Shown here: in pieces, positions 27,847 to 35,669 of the stretch
Layout: each line of letters begins with the position of its first letter
Position numbering within the stretch: the first letter of the stretch is position 1
Assembly (NCBI GenBank): GCA_050043265.1
Contig: JBHJIR010000009.1
Coordinates: 40,768 to 104,767 of the forward strand
Origin: Pelagibius sp050043265
GTDB lineage: Bacteria; Pseudomonadota; Alphaproteobacteria; Kiloniellales; Kiloniellaceae
Direction: 5' to 3'
Length of the DNA stretch: 64,000 nt
Program-made: the position numbers and the translations under genes
The notes under the pieces: generated by a model
What the model saw: the letters and a program-made list of their open reading frames with translations, nothing else
What the model was told of the DNA's origin: nothing
The model's database searches: none

Positions 27847-28057
27847 AACCCGGATCGGAAAAGGGACGGTGTACCGCGCGCATCCTGGCAGGGCGTCCGG
27901 GAAAGGTCCAGCCGGGCATCCGCTTGGCGCGACGCGGCAGGGGATGAGGGAGAGAGTGGAAATCCTTAAACCCTGATATAGTATAGTCCCCGAGGTCAGC
28001 AGGGTTGCGGATTCCGGGTGCCGAATAGGGGTGCTGCGGGAAGGACCGTGGCCCGCC

Positions 28058-28609
28058 ATGGCAAGGTGGGGTGCCGTGATCACGTCGATCAAGAGTCAGC
28101 GCCTGCGCGCACTTCTCGAACACTACCTGGAGGCACGGGGCAGCAAACGCATGCCGGCGCGCCAGGATATCGACGCGATGCAGTTGGGGCCCGTGCTGCC
28201 GATCATCTGGGTCAATGCCTACGAACCGGGAGCCGGAACCTTCCGCTACCGCCTGGCGGGCGAGGAGGTCAACGACATCTTCGGCGGATCGGTCGCCGGC
28301 CGCCTGCTGTCCGACTTCGTGCAGGGCGACCGCTTCGAGGCGACCAACAGAAACTTCCTGAAGGTGATCGGCGAACAGGTGGCGCTGCTGGCCTCCGGCC
28401 CGGTCTACCGCTGCGCCGATCGCATCGCCATGGGCGAACGCCTCGCCCTGCCACTCAGCAGCGACGGCGAGACCGCCGACGGCATCATCGGCGCGACGGC
28501 GCGCGATGCCCTGGTCGACTTCAGTGCCGTCTCCATGAGCGCGCAGAAGGTCGACTTCATCTCCATCGACGACCTCGAGCAGGTCTTCAAGCGCGCGGTG
28601 GGAGATTAG
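28058..28609 (+). CDS. PAS_5-type PAS domain protein
   Basis: This protein of about 183 residues consists of one PAS domain of the PAS_5 group found mainly in alphaproteobacteria: LEHYLEARGSKRMPARQDIDAMQLGPVLPII near the start, then FRYRLAGEEVNDIFGGSVAGRLL. These are single-domain proteins of unknown partner. GTG 28031 is an alternative start. A TATAGTATAGT element at 27977-27987 could be the -10 region. Its stop overlaps by four bases that of the convergent phosphatase-like gene. Confidence 0.78.
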   Translation: MARWGAVITSIKSQRLRALLEHYLEARGSKRMPARQDIDAMQLGPVLPIIWVNAYEPGAGTFRYRLAGEEVNDIFGGSVAGRLLSDFVQGDRFEATNRNFLKVIGEQVALLASGPVYRCADRIAMGERLALPLSSDGETADGIIGATARDALVDFSAVSMSAQKVDFISIDDLEQVFKRAVGD

Positions 28610-28941
28610 TCGGCCTTTTTGCGCAGGTGGCTTGCGACCTTGCGCTCCAGCAACCGCACCAGATCCGGATCCATGAAGGCATAGTTGTCGGGGATGCCCA
28701 GAACGACGAGACGCTTGTCGCGCAGCCAGGCGCGGAACCGCTGCGTCACCCAGGCGCGCTGCGCCTTCTCCATGACGAAGACGATATCGGCCCAGTCGAT
28801 CAGGTCCGCTGTCAGCGGCGTCTCCGCATCCTTTGCGGTGCCGGCCGAAATTGCCTCGATGCCTTCGTACCGTGTGAAAACGGCCTCCGCCGTCGGGCTG
28901 CGCAGCCTGTTGCGGCTGCAGACGAAAAGCAGGCGCGTCAA
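28606..28941 (-). CDS. Low-molecular-weight protein-tyrosine-phosphatase-like protein
   Basis: This 111-residue protein begins LLFVCSRNRLRSPTAE, which keeps the C-X5-R-S phosphate loop of LMW tyrosine phosphatases at residues 8-15, though the CLGNICRS wording of classical enzymes has changed. The chain is shorter than the usual 150 residues and lacks a clear C-terminal DPD general-acid motif, except NYAFMDPDLVRLLERKV. It may be a phosphatase, an arsenate-reductase relative or an inactive binder. Confidence 0.7.
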   Translation of the reverse strand: MTRLLFVCSRNRLRSPTAEAVFTRYEGIEAISAGTAKDAETPLTADLIDWADIVFVMEKAQRAWVTQRFRAWLRDKRLVVLGIPDNYAFMDPDLVRLLERKVASHLRKKAD

Positions 28942-28960
28942 TTGGGCAATGGCGCCGCGC

Positions 28961-29968
28961 TCACCATACCGGACGGCCGGTGAGGGGATAGCGCGGGTCG
29001 CTGTAGCCCGGCGTCGAGGGGTGGCCCGGCGTGACCAGGGAATCGAGTAACGCCTCGTCCTCTTCGTCGAAGCCGTGGTCGAGGGCGCCGAGGTAGCCTT
29101 TCCACTGCTCCAGGGTGCGCGGGCCGGCCAGCACGGAGGTCACGATGGGGTTGGCCAGCACCCAGTTCACCGCGAAGTCCGCCGCCGTCATGCCTTTCTT
29201 CTCGGCGTGCGCCTTGATCTTCTGGGCGATGACCAAGGACTCCTCGCGGAACTCGCTTTCCATCATGCGCACGTCCTTGCGGCCGGCGCGACTGTCCTTG
29301 GGCGCCGCCTTGCCGGGCGCGTACTTGCCGGTCAGCACGCCGCGCGCCTGCGGGCTGTAGGGGACGACACCCAGGCCGTGGTATTCGCAGGCCGGCAGGA
29401 TCTCGACCTCCGGCATGCGGTTCATGGCGTTGTAGTAGGGCTGGCAGACGATGGGCCGGTCGATGCCGGCCGCGTCGGCCAGAGGCACCAACTCGGCGAT
29501 GCGCCAGGCGCGGAAATTGCTGACGCCCCAGTACAGCGCCTTGCCCTGGCCCAGCACGTCGGCGACGGCGCTGACCGCTTCTTCCAGCGGCGTCGTGTAG
29601 TCGTCCAGGTGCAGATACCAGATGTCGACGAAGCCGGTGCCGAGGCGCGACAGGCTGTCGTCGATGGCCTTCAGCAGCCACTTGCGGTTCAGCCCCTGCG
29701 CATTGGCGTGGGTGTCGTGCACCGGATTGCCGGCCTTGGTGGCCAGTACCCAGGCATCGCGATCCTTGGCAATGGCGCGGCCGACGATCTCCTCCGACTT
29801 GCCCTTGGCATATTGGTCGGCGGTGTCGATGAAGTTCACCCCGGCGTCGCGGGCATGGCCGACAATGCGCTTGGCCTCCTTCTCGTCGGTCTGGTCGCCG
29901 AACATCATGGTGCCGAGGCACAGGGGCGAGACGGAAAGGCCGCTGCGGCCCAGTTTGCGCGTGTCCAT
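28961..29968 (-). CDS. Aldo/keto reductase
   Basis: This 335-residue NADP(H)-dependent oxidoreductase shows the family's N-terminal KLGRSGLSVSPLCLGTMMFG, the catalytic Asp/Tyr in FIDTADQYAKGKSEE, Lys in VLATKAGN and His in DIWYLHLDDYTTP. It is close to the YajO/Tas-like group. The ATG at 29968 gives the standard family start; the upstream extension to 30070 is unlikely. It is preceded by AAAGG eight bases ahead. The substrate is unknown. Confidence 0.88.
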   Translation of the reverse strand: MDTRKLGRSGLSVSPLCLGTMMFGDQTDEKEAKRIVGHARDAGVNFIDTADQYAKGKSEEIVGRAIAKDRDAWVLATKAGNPVHDTHANAQGLNRKWLLKAIDDSLSRLGTGFVDIWYLHLDDYTTPLEEAVSAVADVLGQGKALYWGVSNFRAWRIAELVPLADAAGIDRPIVCQPYYNAMNRMPEVEILPACEYHGLGVVPYSPQARGVLTGKYAPGKAAPKDSRAGRKDVRMMESEFREESLVIAQKIKAHAEKKGMTAADFAVNWVLANPIVTSVLAGPRTLEQWKGYLGALDHGFDEEDEALLDSLVTPGHPSTPGYSDPRYPLTGRPVW

Positions 29969-30076
29969 GGGGAGAGCCTTTCGGGGGCGGTGTCGTGTTC
30001 TTGGAAGGACGTTACTTGGCGGGGAGTTTAGTCCGCCGCCTTGCCGCCCGGCAACCGGCAGTGATCCCACGGTCCT

Positions 30077-31027
30077 TTAGGGCCGCATCGCCGCGGCGGC
30101 CTGCACCGGCTTGTGGCGGGCCAGCGTGATGGCCCCGCCGACGATCAAGGCGGCGCCGAAGAGTGCGGCCGGGCGCGGCCATTCGCCGAAGAAGATCAGC
30201 CCGAGCAGCGCGGCGAAGACCAGGCCGATGTATTTGACCGGCACCAGCTTGGCGGTTTCGGCGATCTTGAAGGCACGGATGTTGCAGTATTGGCCGACGA
30301 TGGCGACGGGCCCCATGGAAACCAGGATCAGCAGGTCGGGCAGGGGGAGGCGCTCCCACGCCCAGGCGGTGAAGACGGCAAGGCCCAGGGCGGCGCTGCC
30401 GTTGACGATGGTCAGGGTGCGCTGGGGCGTGTCGTTCACCGCGGCAAAGCGCAGCAGCACGACCTCCGACCCCCAAGCCAGCGCCTGCGCCAGGGCGGCG
30501 GCCGCGCCCAGCGAGATCCAGCCCGGTGCGCTGGGGTCCGGGCCGGCGACGACGATGGCGCCGGCCAGGCAGACCGCGCCGGCGACGAAATCCCGCAGCG
30601 TCACGCGCTCGCGCAGGAAGATCGCCGCCAGAGCGACCGCGAAGACGCCATTGGTCATGGCGATGGCCTGAGCATTGGCCAGGGGGATGTGGAGCACCGC
30701 GTAGGTGCCGAAAGTAACGCTGCCGACGCCGCAGCAGGCGCGCAGCGCGTGCATCAGGTTGAACCGCCGCCTTGCCGGACCGAGAATCTCCGGCAGTGCC
30801 TGCCGGGGTCCGTAAGTCATGAAGAAGAACGGCAGAATGGTCAGGAATCCGGCGAAGTAGCGCAGGAAGGCGACCTGCAGCGGCGAGACGGCGTCGCTGG
30901 TGAGCTTCGGCAGCATGAACATGAAGGCGAAGAGAAAGGCGCCGAGTACCGCCCAGCCCATGGCCTTGAGAAGATCACGTGACACGGGGATGGCAGGCTT
31001 ATCGCGTGGCGATGGCGGCGGCGGCAC
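30077..31027 (-). CDS. EamA/DMT family transporter
   Basis: This protein of up to 316 residues has ten predicted helices in two EamA repeats, the fold of drug/metabolite exporters. Signature segments are RYFAGFLTILPFFF, VLHIPLANAQAIAMTNGVF and QYCNIRAFKIAETAKLVPVKYIGLVFAALLG. The GTG at 31027 overlaps the upstream LysE gene by 29 bases; GTG 30985 or ATG 30961 are alternatives. Pairing with a LysE exporter suggests a two-gene export operon for an amino acid or similar metabolite. Confidence 0.85.
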   Translation of the reverse strand: MPPPPSPRDKPAIPVSRDLLKAMGWAVLGAFLFAFMFMLPKLTSDAVSPLQVAFLRYFAGFLTILPFFFMTYGPRQALPEILGPARRRFNLMHALRACCGVGSVTFGTYAVLHIPLANAQAIAMTNGVFAVALAAIFLRERVTLRDFVAGAVCLAGAIVVAGPDPSAPGWISLGAAAALAQALAWGSEVVLLRFAAVNDTPQRTLTIVNGSAALGLAVFTAWAWERLPLPDLLILVSMGPVAIVGQYCNIRAFKIAETAKLVPVKYIGLVFAALLGLIFFGEWPRPAALFGAALIVGGAITLARHKPVQAAAAMRP

Positions 31028-31610
31028 CGGCCATGATGCCGGCGCTGGTCCGGTTGGCGGCGCGCAGCGCGCGCGGCGAGCGCAACAGCCGTCGCGCCTG
31101 CACGGCGAGCCCGGCCCAGGCGCAGTCGATGGTGGCCAGCACGGCGACCATGGTCGCGATCAGCTCCAGCCAGCCGGGCACGGTCATGGCCTTCAGGTCG
31201 ATGATCGCCGGCAAGAGGGCCAGGTAGAACACCATGATCTTCGGGTTGCCCAGGGTGACGGCCATGCCGGCGGCGAACAGGCGCCCCGCCGAGCGCGCCT
31301 TGGGCAGCGCGGTCGCCCCGGCATCCACCGGCGCGGTCCACATGCGCCAGGCGAGATAGACCAGATAGGCGGCCCCGAGATACTTGATGACGGTGAACAG
31401 CAGGTGGAGGCTTTCGGCGATGGCGGCCAGGCCCCAGACGGCGAGCGACAGCCAGATCGCCTCGCCGATCCACATGGCGGCGATGAACGGCAGCACGCCG
31501 CGCCAGCCGCCGGCGACCACACGGGCGACCAGGGCGGCGATGCTGGGACCGGGCGAGCCGGCGGCGACAAACAGTGCGCCAGCGAAGATCAGCAGCGAGG
31601 CGATATCCAC
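30999..31610 (-). CDS. LysE family amino-acid exporter
   Basis: This 203-residue protein has about six helices and the LysE/RhtB pattern: GSPGPSIAALVARVVAGGWRG near the start, then YLGAAYLVYLAWRMW and LGNPKIMVFYLALLP. It exports amino acids or related compounds. The GTG at 31610 is preceded by GGAAG seven bases ahead; a longer start at 31655 lacks such a site. Confidence 0.85.
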   Translation of the reverse strand: MDIASLLIFAGALFVAAGSPGPSIAALVARVVAGGWRGVLPFIAAMWIGEAIWLSLAVWGLAAIAESLHLLFTVIKYLGAAYLVYLAWRMWTAPVDAGATALPKARSAGRLFAAGMAVTLGNPKIMVFYLALLPAIIDLKAMTVPGWLELIATMVAVLATIDCAWAGLAVQARRLLRSPRALRAANRTSAGIMAGAAAAIATR

Positions 31611-31745
31611 GAGAGGGCTTCCAGACGGGGTTTCCAAAGAAGATAAAGACCGCATCTTATGTGCGATCCTGGCGATGGTATATGATAGTTTCGGCGTCGC
31701 CGCTGGAAGCTGCTGCGGTGATCAGGGGAGGTTGGCGGGGCCGTC

Positions 31746-32174
31746 ATGGATCAGGCAAAGCGCGCGGCGTTGATCGTGAAAATCAAGGCGATAGCTGCTG
31801 CCGAGGGCAGCAATCAGGAGGCCGTGGTCGCGGTCGAGGACTTCTTTGACGGCAATGACGACCTCGGCTCCATTGGTGCGAACCTGCCGTCGCATCCCGG
31901 CCTCGACCGCTTTCGAGAGGTGTTCTTGTCGGTCCGCAGCCGCCCGGAGGTTGCCGAGTTGGTCGTGGCGATTTGGGAACTGGACGACCGCCCGAACGGG
32001 GACTGGCCCTATGCGGAGAAAGTCTACCTGGCGACCATCGCCGGCGATGAAGCCGTGGAGGATTGGTTCGCGCCGCTGGAGCCGGACGAGATCTGGGAGG
32101 TCCAGGCGGACACCCTGCGGCCCAGTCCACATCTGGATCCAGGTTATCGCCTGCTGGCGGTGTGGTGGGACTGA
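31746..32174 (+). CDS. Hypothetical acidic protein
   Basis: A 142-residue, strongly acidic, soluble protein without signal peptide. N-terminal helix with Lys/Ala, then SIGANLPSHPGLDRFREVFLSVRSRPEVAELVVAIWELDD and a Trp-rich C-terminus (EDWFAPLEPDEIWEV, YRLLAVWWD). The overall look is like immunity or SUKH-like proteins, but I cannot assign a family. It is divergent from the LysE gene; a TATGAT element at 31682 could be its -10. Confidence 0.6.
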   Translation: MDQAKRAALIVKIKAIAAAEGSNQEAVVAVEDFFDGNDDLGSIGANLPSHPGLDRFREVFLSVRSRPEVAELVVAIWELDDRPNGDWPYAEKVYLATIAGDEAVEDWFAPLEPDEIWEVQADTLRPSPHLDPGYRLLAVWWD

Positions 32175-32211
32175 GATCGACTGAAGTGCGGGAAGCGGAA
32201 CGCGGGAGCTC

Positions 32212-32451
32212 TTAGGAGTCTTCTTTTTTCTTCATCTCGTCGCGCAGGCGGTCCTGGAACTTGCCGCCGTCGGTACGGGTGGCCAGGAACTGGCGCACGG
32301 CCTCGCCCGCCGTCTCGCGGTCGTAAGGCTCCCAGCCGCCTACCTTGCTGAGCAGATGGTTGAGCGCGCTGGGATCGATCCGGTTGCGCAGCTGGCTCAA
32401 TTGGCGCAGCAGGGAACGGCGGGGATCGTCGGCTTCATCGGCCATCGGCAA
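32212..32451 (-). CDS. Hypothetical small protein
   Basis: A 79-residue charged cytosolic protein, probably helical, with a Lys/Glu-rich end (RDEMKKKEDS). ATG 32445 is an alternative start. The two copies of ATTTTGTCA at 32491 and 32508 lie 40-65 bases upstream. No known family. Confidence 0.5.
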   Translation of the reverse strand: MPMADEADDPRRSLLRQLSQLRNRIDPSALNHLLSKVGGWEPYDRETAGEAVRQFLATRTDGGKFQDRLRDEMKKKEDS

Positions 32452-32824
32452 AGACCTGATTGCTGTGCGGCGCCCCAGCGGAGCGCCCCAATTTTGTCAT
32501 CTCAGCGATTTTGTCACCTTAAGGGCACAAGGGTAAGCTTCGGTTAACGGCTGGTGGGCAGCCCCGGGGGAACGACGCGAGCCGGGACGATCCGGAATTG
32601 CCGGCGGGTTGGTCCTCCTGCGGCTTGCCTGGGGTGGGGAGCGATGGTAGAAAAAGTTGCCGCATCAAGCAAAGTTCACGAAATTTCAATCGGTTAGATA
32701 AAGCGCCAGCGGCGGGCCGACAGGGACGCCAGACCGTGGATGCCCAGGCGAGGGGTGGTGCCACTGCCCTGGCGGGCTTGTCCGGCTTCGAATATCAGCG
32801 TTGATTCAAGGACTTCATCGGGAA
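32452..32824. other. Intergenic region with short direct repeats
   Basis: No credible gene. ATTTTGTCA is repeated with a 17-bp period (32491-32499 and 32508-32516), and the sequence around 32655-32705 is AT-richer and may contain the promoter of the following rightward gene. Confidence 0.5.
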
Positions 32825-33556
32825 ATGTCTTTAGGCCTTCACGAAAACCGACAGCGCCGCCGCCGCCGTTTCTGGTGGGGCGTCACCAAATGGTCCCTGG
32901 CGCTGGCAATGGTGCTTGCCGCCGGCGCCTATTCCTATCGCATCGGCACCCAACTCGCCGAGCGTGAGGTGGTGAAGGCCGAGGAGCGCATCGCCGAACT
33001 GACCGTGGAAGTTGATGGGTTGCAGCAGCAGAGCGCCGGCCTGGCCACCGACCTGGCCAAGGCGCGAGAGGCGATCACCGCCTGGCAGGCGCGCTACGAG
33101 CGCGAGGTGCCCACCGGCTTCGTGCGCGAGATGATGGCCCTGGTGCAGGACAAGCTGCAGGCGGGTGCCGACGAGGAACGCCTCGCCTTCCTCGTCTCGG
33201 CAGCGGATCAGCCGCGCAGCTGCGACGACCGGCCGGAGACCAAGCGTTTCATCGTGACCACCGAGCTGCAGGCCGGCGGCGCCAACGACGCCGTCAGCTT
33301 CGGCGACCGGGCCATCACCGTCACCGCCCTGGGGGCGGCGGCGCGCGATGCCAATGGCAACCTGGAGGCCTGGTACGATCCGGAAAAGCCGATCGACGTG
33401 ACCTTCACGCAGCTGGGCGGCAAGACGGTGACCGCGGAGGGCACCCTGCCGCTGCACCACTCCGTGGTTGCCGGCGACGACGAATACCGCTTCACGGTGC
33501 TGCCCGGCGCCCGCGGCTTCCTGACCGTCACCGCCGACCGCTGCGATTATCCCTAA
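32825..33556 (+). CDS. Membrane-anchored coiled-coil protein of unknown function
   Basis: This 243-residue protein has a short basic N-terminus (ENRQRRRRRFWW), one membrane helix (about residues 22-42), a coiled coil (about 50-95: REVVKAEERIAELTVEVDGLQQQSAGLATDLAKAREAI in pieces) and a C-terminal beta-rich domain with two Cys (CDDRPETKRF ... DRCDYP). The topology suggests a periplasmic domain held by the single helix. I do not recognise a family. The ATG at 32825 is preferred to TTG 32801. Confidence 0.6.
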   Translation: MSLGLHENRQRRRRRFWWGVTKWSLALAMVLAAGAYSYRIGTQLAEREVVKAEERIAELTVEVDGLQQQSAGLATDLAKAREAITAWQARYEREVPTGFVREMMALVQDKLQAGADEERLAFLVSAADQPRSCDDRPETKRFIVTTELQAGGANDAVSFGDRAITVTALGAAARDANGNLEAWYDPEKPIDVTFTQLGGKTVTAEGTLPLHHSVVAGDDEYRFTVLPGARGFLTVTADRCDYP

Positions 33557-33602
33557 GGTCTCCGCCCCTAAGGTCTCCGGGCGGCGTCACCAAAAAGCCT
33601 GC

Positions 33603-33696
33603 TCTCGTCCCGGCACTTGTTGCCGAGACCCATTGCCCTGTCAGCTGCTCCTGCAGTGACGCCAATGGACCCCGGGGACAAGCCCCGGGGCGACAG
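33603..33696. repeat. REP-like palindromic repeat, copy 2
   Basis: This is a diverged copy of the element at 24574-24662, about 94 bp long. Shared parts are the CTCGTCCCGGCACTTG-TGCCG left end, the CCCAT block, and the right end CCCCGGGG..CAAGCCCCGGGGCGACAG. It lies behind the coiled-coil protein gene and before the convergent thiamine-diphosphate enzyme gene. Confidence 0.75.
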
Positions 33697-33745
33697 CGGT
33701 GTTTGTCGGCAGACTGAGCAGGCCGACTGAAGCAGCCGCGGCAAA

Positions 33746-35452
33746 CTACTTCGCGGCGACCTTTTCCTGGGCCTTGGCGCGCAGGCTGCTGAGGGTCGCG
33801 CTGGGGGTGATCGCTTCCGGGTCGATGCGCAGTTCCAGCAGCGCCGGCTTGCCCGACGCCTGGGCCCGCGTGAAGGCGTCGGCGAAATCGGCGTCGTCTT
33901 CCACCACCTCGCCGTGGGCGCCGTAAGCGCGCGCCAGGGCGGCGAAGTCTGGGTTGACCAGGTCGGTGGCGCTGACGCGGGCCGGGTAGTGGTTTTCCTG
34001 GTGCATGCGGATAGTGCCCAGGCTGGCATTGTTCACCACGATGACGATGATGTTGAGGCTGTACTGTACGGCGGTCGCCAGTTCCTGACCGTGCATCATG
34101 AAGCAGCCGTCGCCGGCAAAGCAGACCACGGTCCGGCCCGGATACACCGCCTTCGCGGCCACCGCCGCCGGCAGCCCGTAGCCCATCGAGCCGGAGGTCG
34201 GCGCCAACTGGCTGCGGAACTGGCGGAAGCGGTGGAAGCGGTGGACCCAGCCGGTGTAGTTGCCGGCGCCGTTGGTGATGATGGCTTCCGGCGGCAGGGT
34301 CCGGCGCAGCCAGTCCATCACCTTGCCCATCTGCAGCTTGCCGGGAATCTCGATCCCGGCCGGATCGTTATGCCTCCGGTAGTCGGCGTGCGCCGCGGCG
34401 GTCCAGTCCTGCCAAGCGCGGCCGTCCAGCGCCGGCCCCGTTTCGTTCAAGGCGCGGGCCGCGCGCACGAAGGCGGCGGCGCCGGCATTGATCGCCAGGT
34501 CGGGACGGTAGACGCGGCCCAGTTCCTCGGCGTCGGGATAGACATGCACCAGCGGCTGGTCAGGACTGGGGATGGTCATCAGGCTGTAGCCACTGCTGGT
34601 CATCTCGCCGAAGCGCGAGCCCAGCAGGATCAGCAGATCGGTCTCGCGTACCCGTGCGGCCAGCTTGGGATCTATGGCGATGCCGACCTGGCCGACATAG
34701 TTCGGGTGGGCGTTGTCGAAGTAGTCCTGGCAGCGGAACGAAGCGGCGACCGGCAGGCCGCTCTCCGTGGCGAAGGCTTCCAGGTCCGCCTTGGCCTCGG
34801 CGCTCCAGCCGCCACCGCCGACGATGATCAGCGGCCGCTTGGCCTGTTCCAGCCGTTGCCACAACTGGTCCATCAACGCCGGGTCGGGATAGCCGGCGCT
34901 GGCGTGGTAGGGCGCCGCCAGGGGCGGCGGGGCCACCGGCGTCGACAGCATGTCCTCGGGCAGCGCCAGCACCACCGGTCCGGGGCGGCCCGAGGTGGCG
35001 GTGTGGAAGGCGCGGCTGACCATCTCGGGGATGCGCCGGGCGTCGTCGATCTCGGCCACCCACTTGGCCATCTGGCCGAACATGCGTCGGTAGTCGATCT
35101 CCTGGAAGGCCTCGCGCTCCGTCATGCCGCGGCCGACCTGGCCGATGAACAGGATCATCGGGGTCGAGTCCTGGAAGGCGACATGCACCCCGGCGCTGGC
35201 GCTGGTCGCGCCCGGCCCCCGGGTCACGAAGCAGATGCCCGGCTGGCCGGTCAGCTTGCCGTAGGCGTCGGCCATCATCGCTGCGCCGCCTTCCTGGCGG
35301 CAAAGGTGATAGGTGATTTCCGGCGTATCGTAGAGGGCGTCAAGCACGGCCAGGTAGCTTTCGCCGGGCACGCCGAAGACGCGGTCGACGCCTTCGGCGA
35401 CCAGTTGATCGACCAGGATTCGGCCGCCGTTGGCCAGATTTTGCGCGCTCAT
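33746..35452 (-). CDS. Thiamine-diphosphate enzyme, acetolactate-synthase-like
   Basis: This 568-residue protein has the three-domain layout of the acetolactate synthase/benzoylformate decarboxylase superfamily. The ThDP-activating glutamate is Glu54 (CRQEGGAAMMADAYGKL), and the ThDP/Mg motif runs from GDGCFMM to VVNN near residue 480. It could be an acetolactate synthase without FAD role, a 2-oxo-acid decarboxylase, or a sulfo- or oxalyl-type relative. There is no small (ACT) subunit gene nearby, so biosynthetic IlvB is unlikely. The ATG at 35452 gives the normal N-terminus. Confidence 0.87.
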   Translation of the reverse strand: MSAQNLANGGRILVDQLVAEGVDRVFGVPGESYLAVLDALYDTPEITYHLCRQEGGAAMMADAYGKLTGQPGICFVTRGPGATSASAGVHVAFQDSTPMILFIGQVGRGMTEREAFQEIDYRRMFGQMAKWVAEIDDARRIPEMVSRAFHTATSGRPGPVVLALPEDMLSTPVAPPPLAAPYHASAGYPDPALMDQLWQRLEQAKRPLIIVGGGGWSAEAKADLEAFATESGLPVAASFRCQDYFDNAHPNYVGQVGIAIDPKLAARVRETDLLILLGSRFGEMTSSGYSLMTIPSPDQPLVHVYPDAEELGRVYRPDLAINAGAAAFVRAARALNETGPALDGRAWQDWTAAAHADYRRHNDPAGIEIPGKLQMGKVMDWLRRTLPPEAIITNGAGNYTGWVHRFHRFRQFRSQLAPTSGSMGYGLPAAVAAKAVYPGRTVVCFAGDGCFMMHGQELATAVQYSLNIIVIVVNNASLGTIRMHQENHYPARVSATDLVNPDFAALARAYGAHGEVVEDDADFADAFTRAQASGKPALLELRIDPEAITPSATLSSLRAKAQEKVAAK

Positions 35453-35534
35453 GTGATCTCGTTCGAAGGGAAGTCCCACTGCCGGAGGGCAGACTGGAAC
35501 GCAGACTAGAACATGCACGCAACGGCGCAAGAGG

Positions 35535-35620
35535 GGCTTTCGCCGCGGGCGTCCAAGGGCGGCTTTCGCCGGGGACGTCCAAGGGCGGCTTTCGCCGGGG
35601 GCCAGGGGCGGCTTTCGCCG
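35535..35620. repeat. Array of four GGCTTTCGCCG mini-hairpins
   Basis: The core GGCTTTCGCCG occurs at 35535, 35561, 35587 and 35610, with spacings of 26, 26 and 23 bases and partly conserved GGGGACGTCCAAGGGC linkers. On the minus strand each copy can fold as GGCGAAAGCC, a short stem closed by a GAAA tetraloop. The array lies in the divergent region between the thiamine-enzyme gene and the MscS-type gene, so it would be in the leader of one of them. Confidence 0.85.
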
Positions 35621-35669
35621 CTAAGGGCGCGCGTGCTAGGTATGGCCGGTTCTGCAGAGGAATCCTGCC

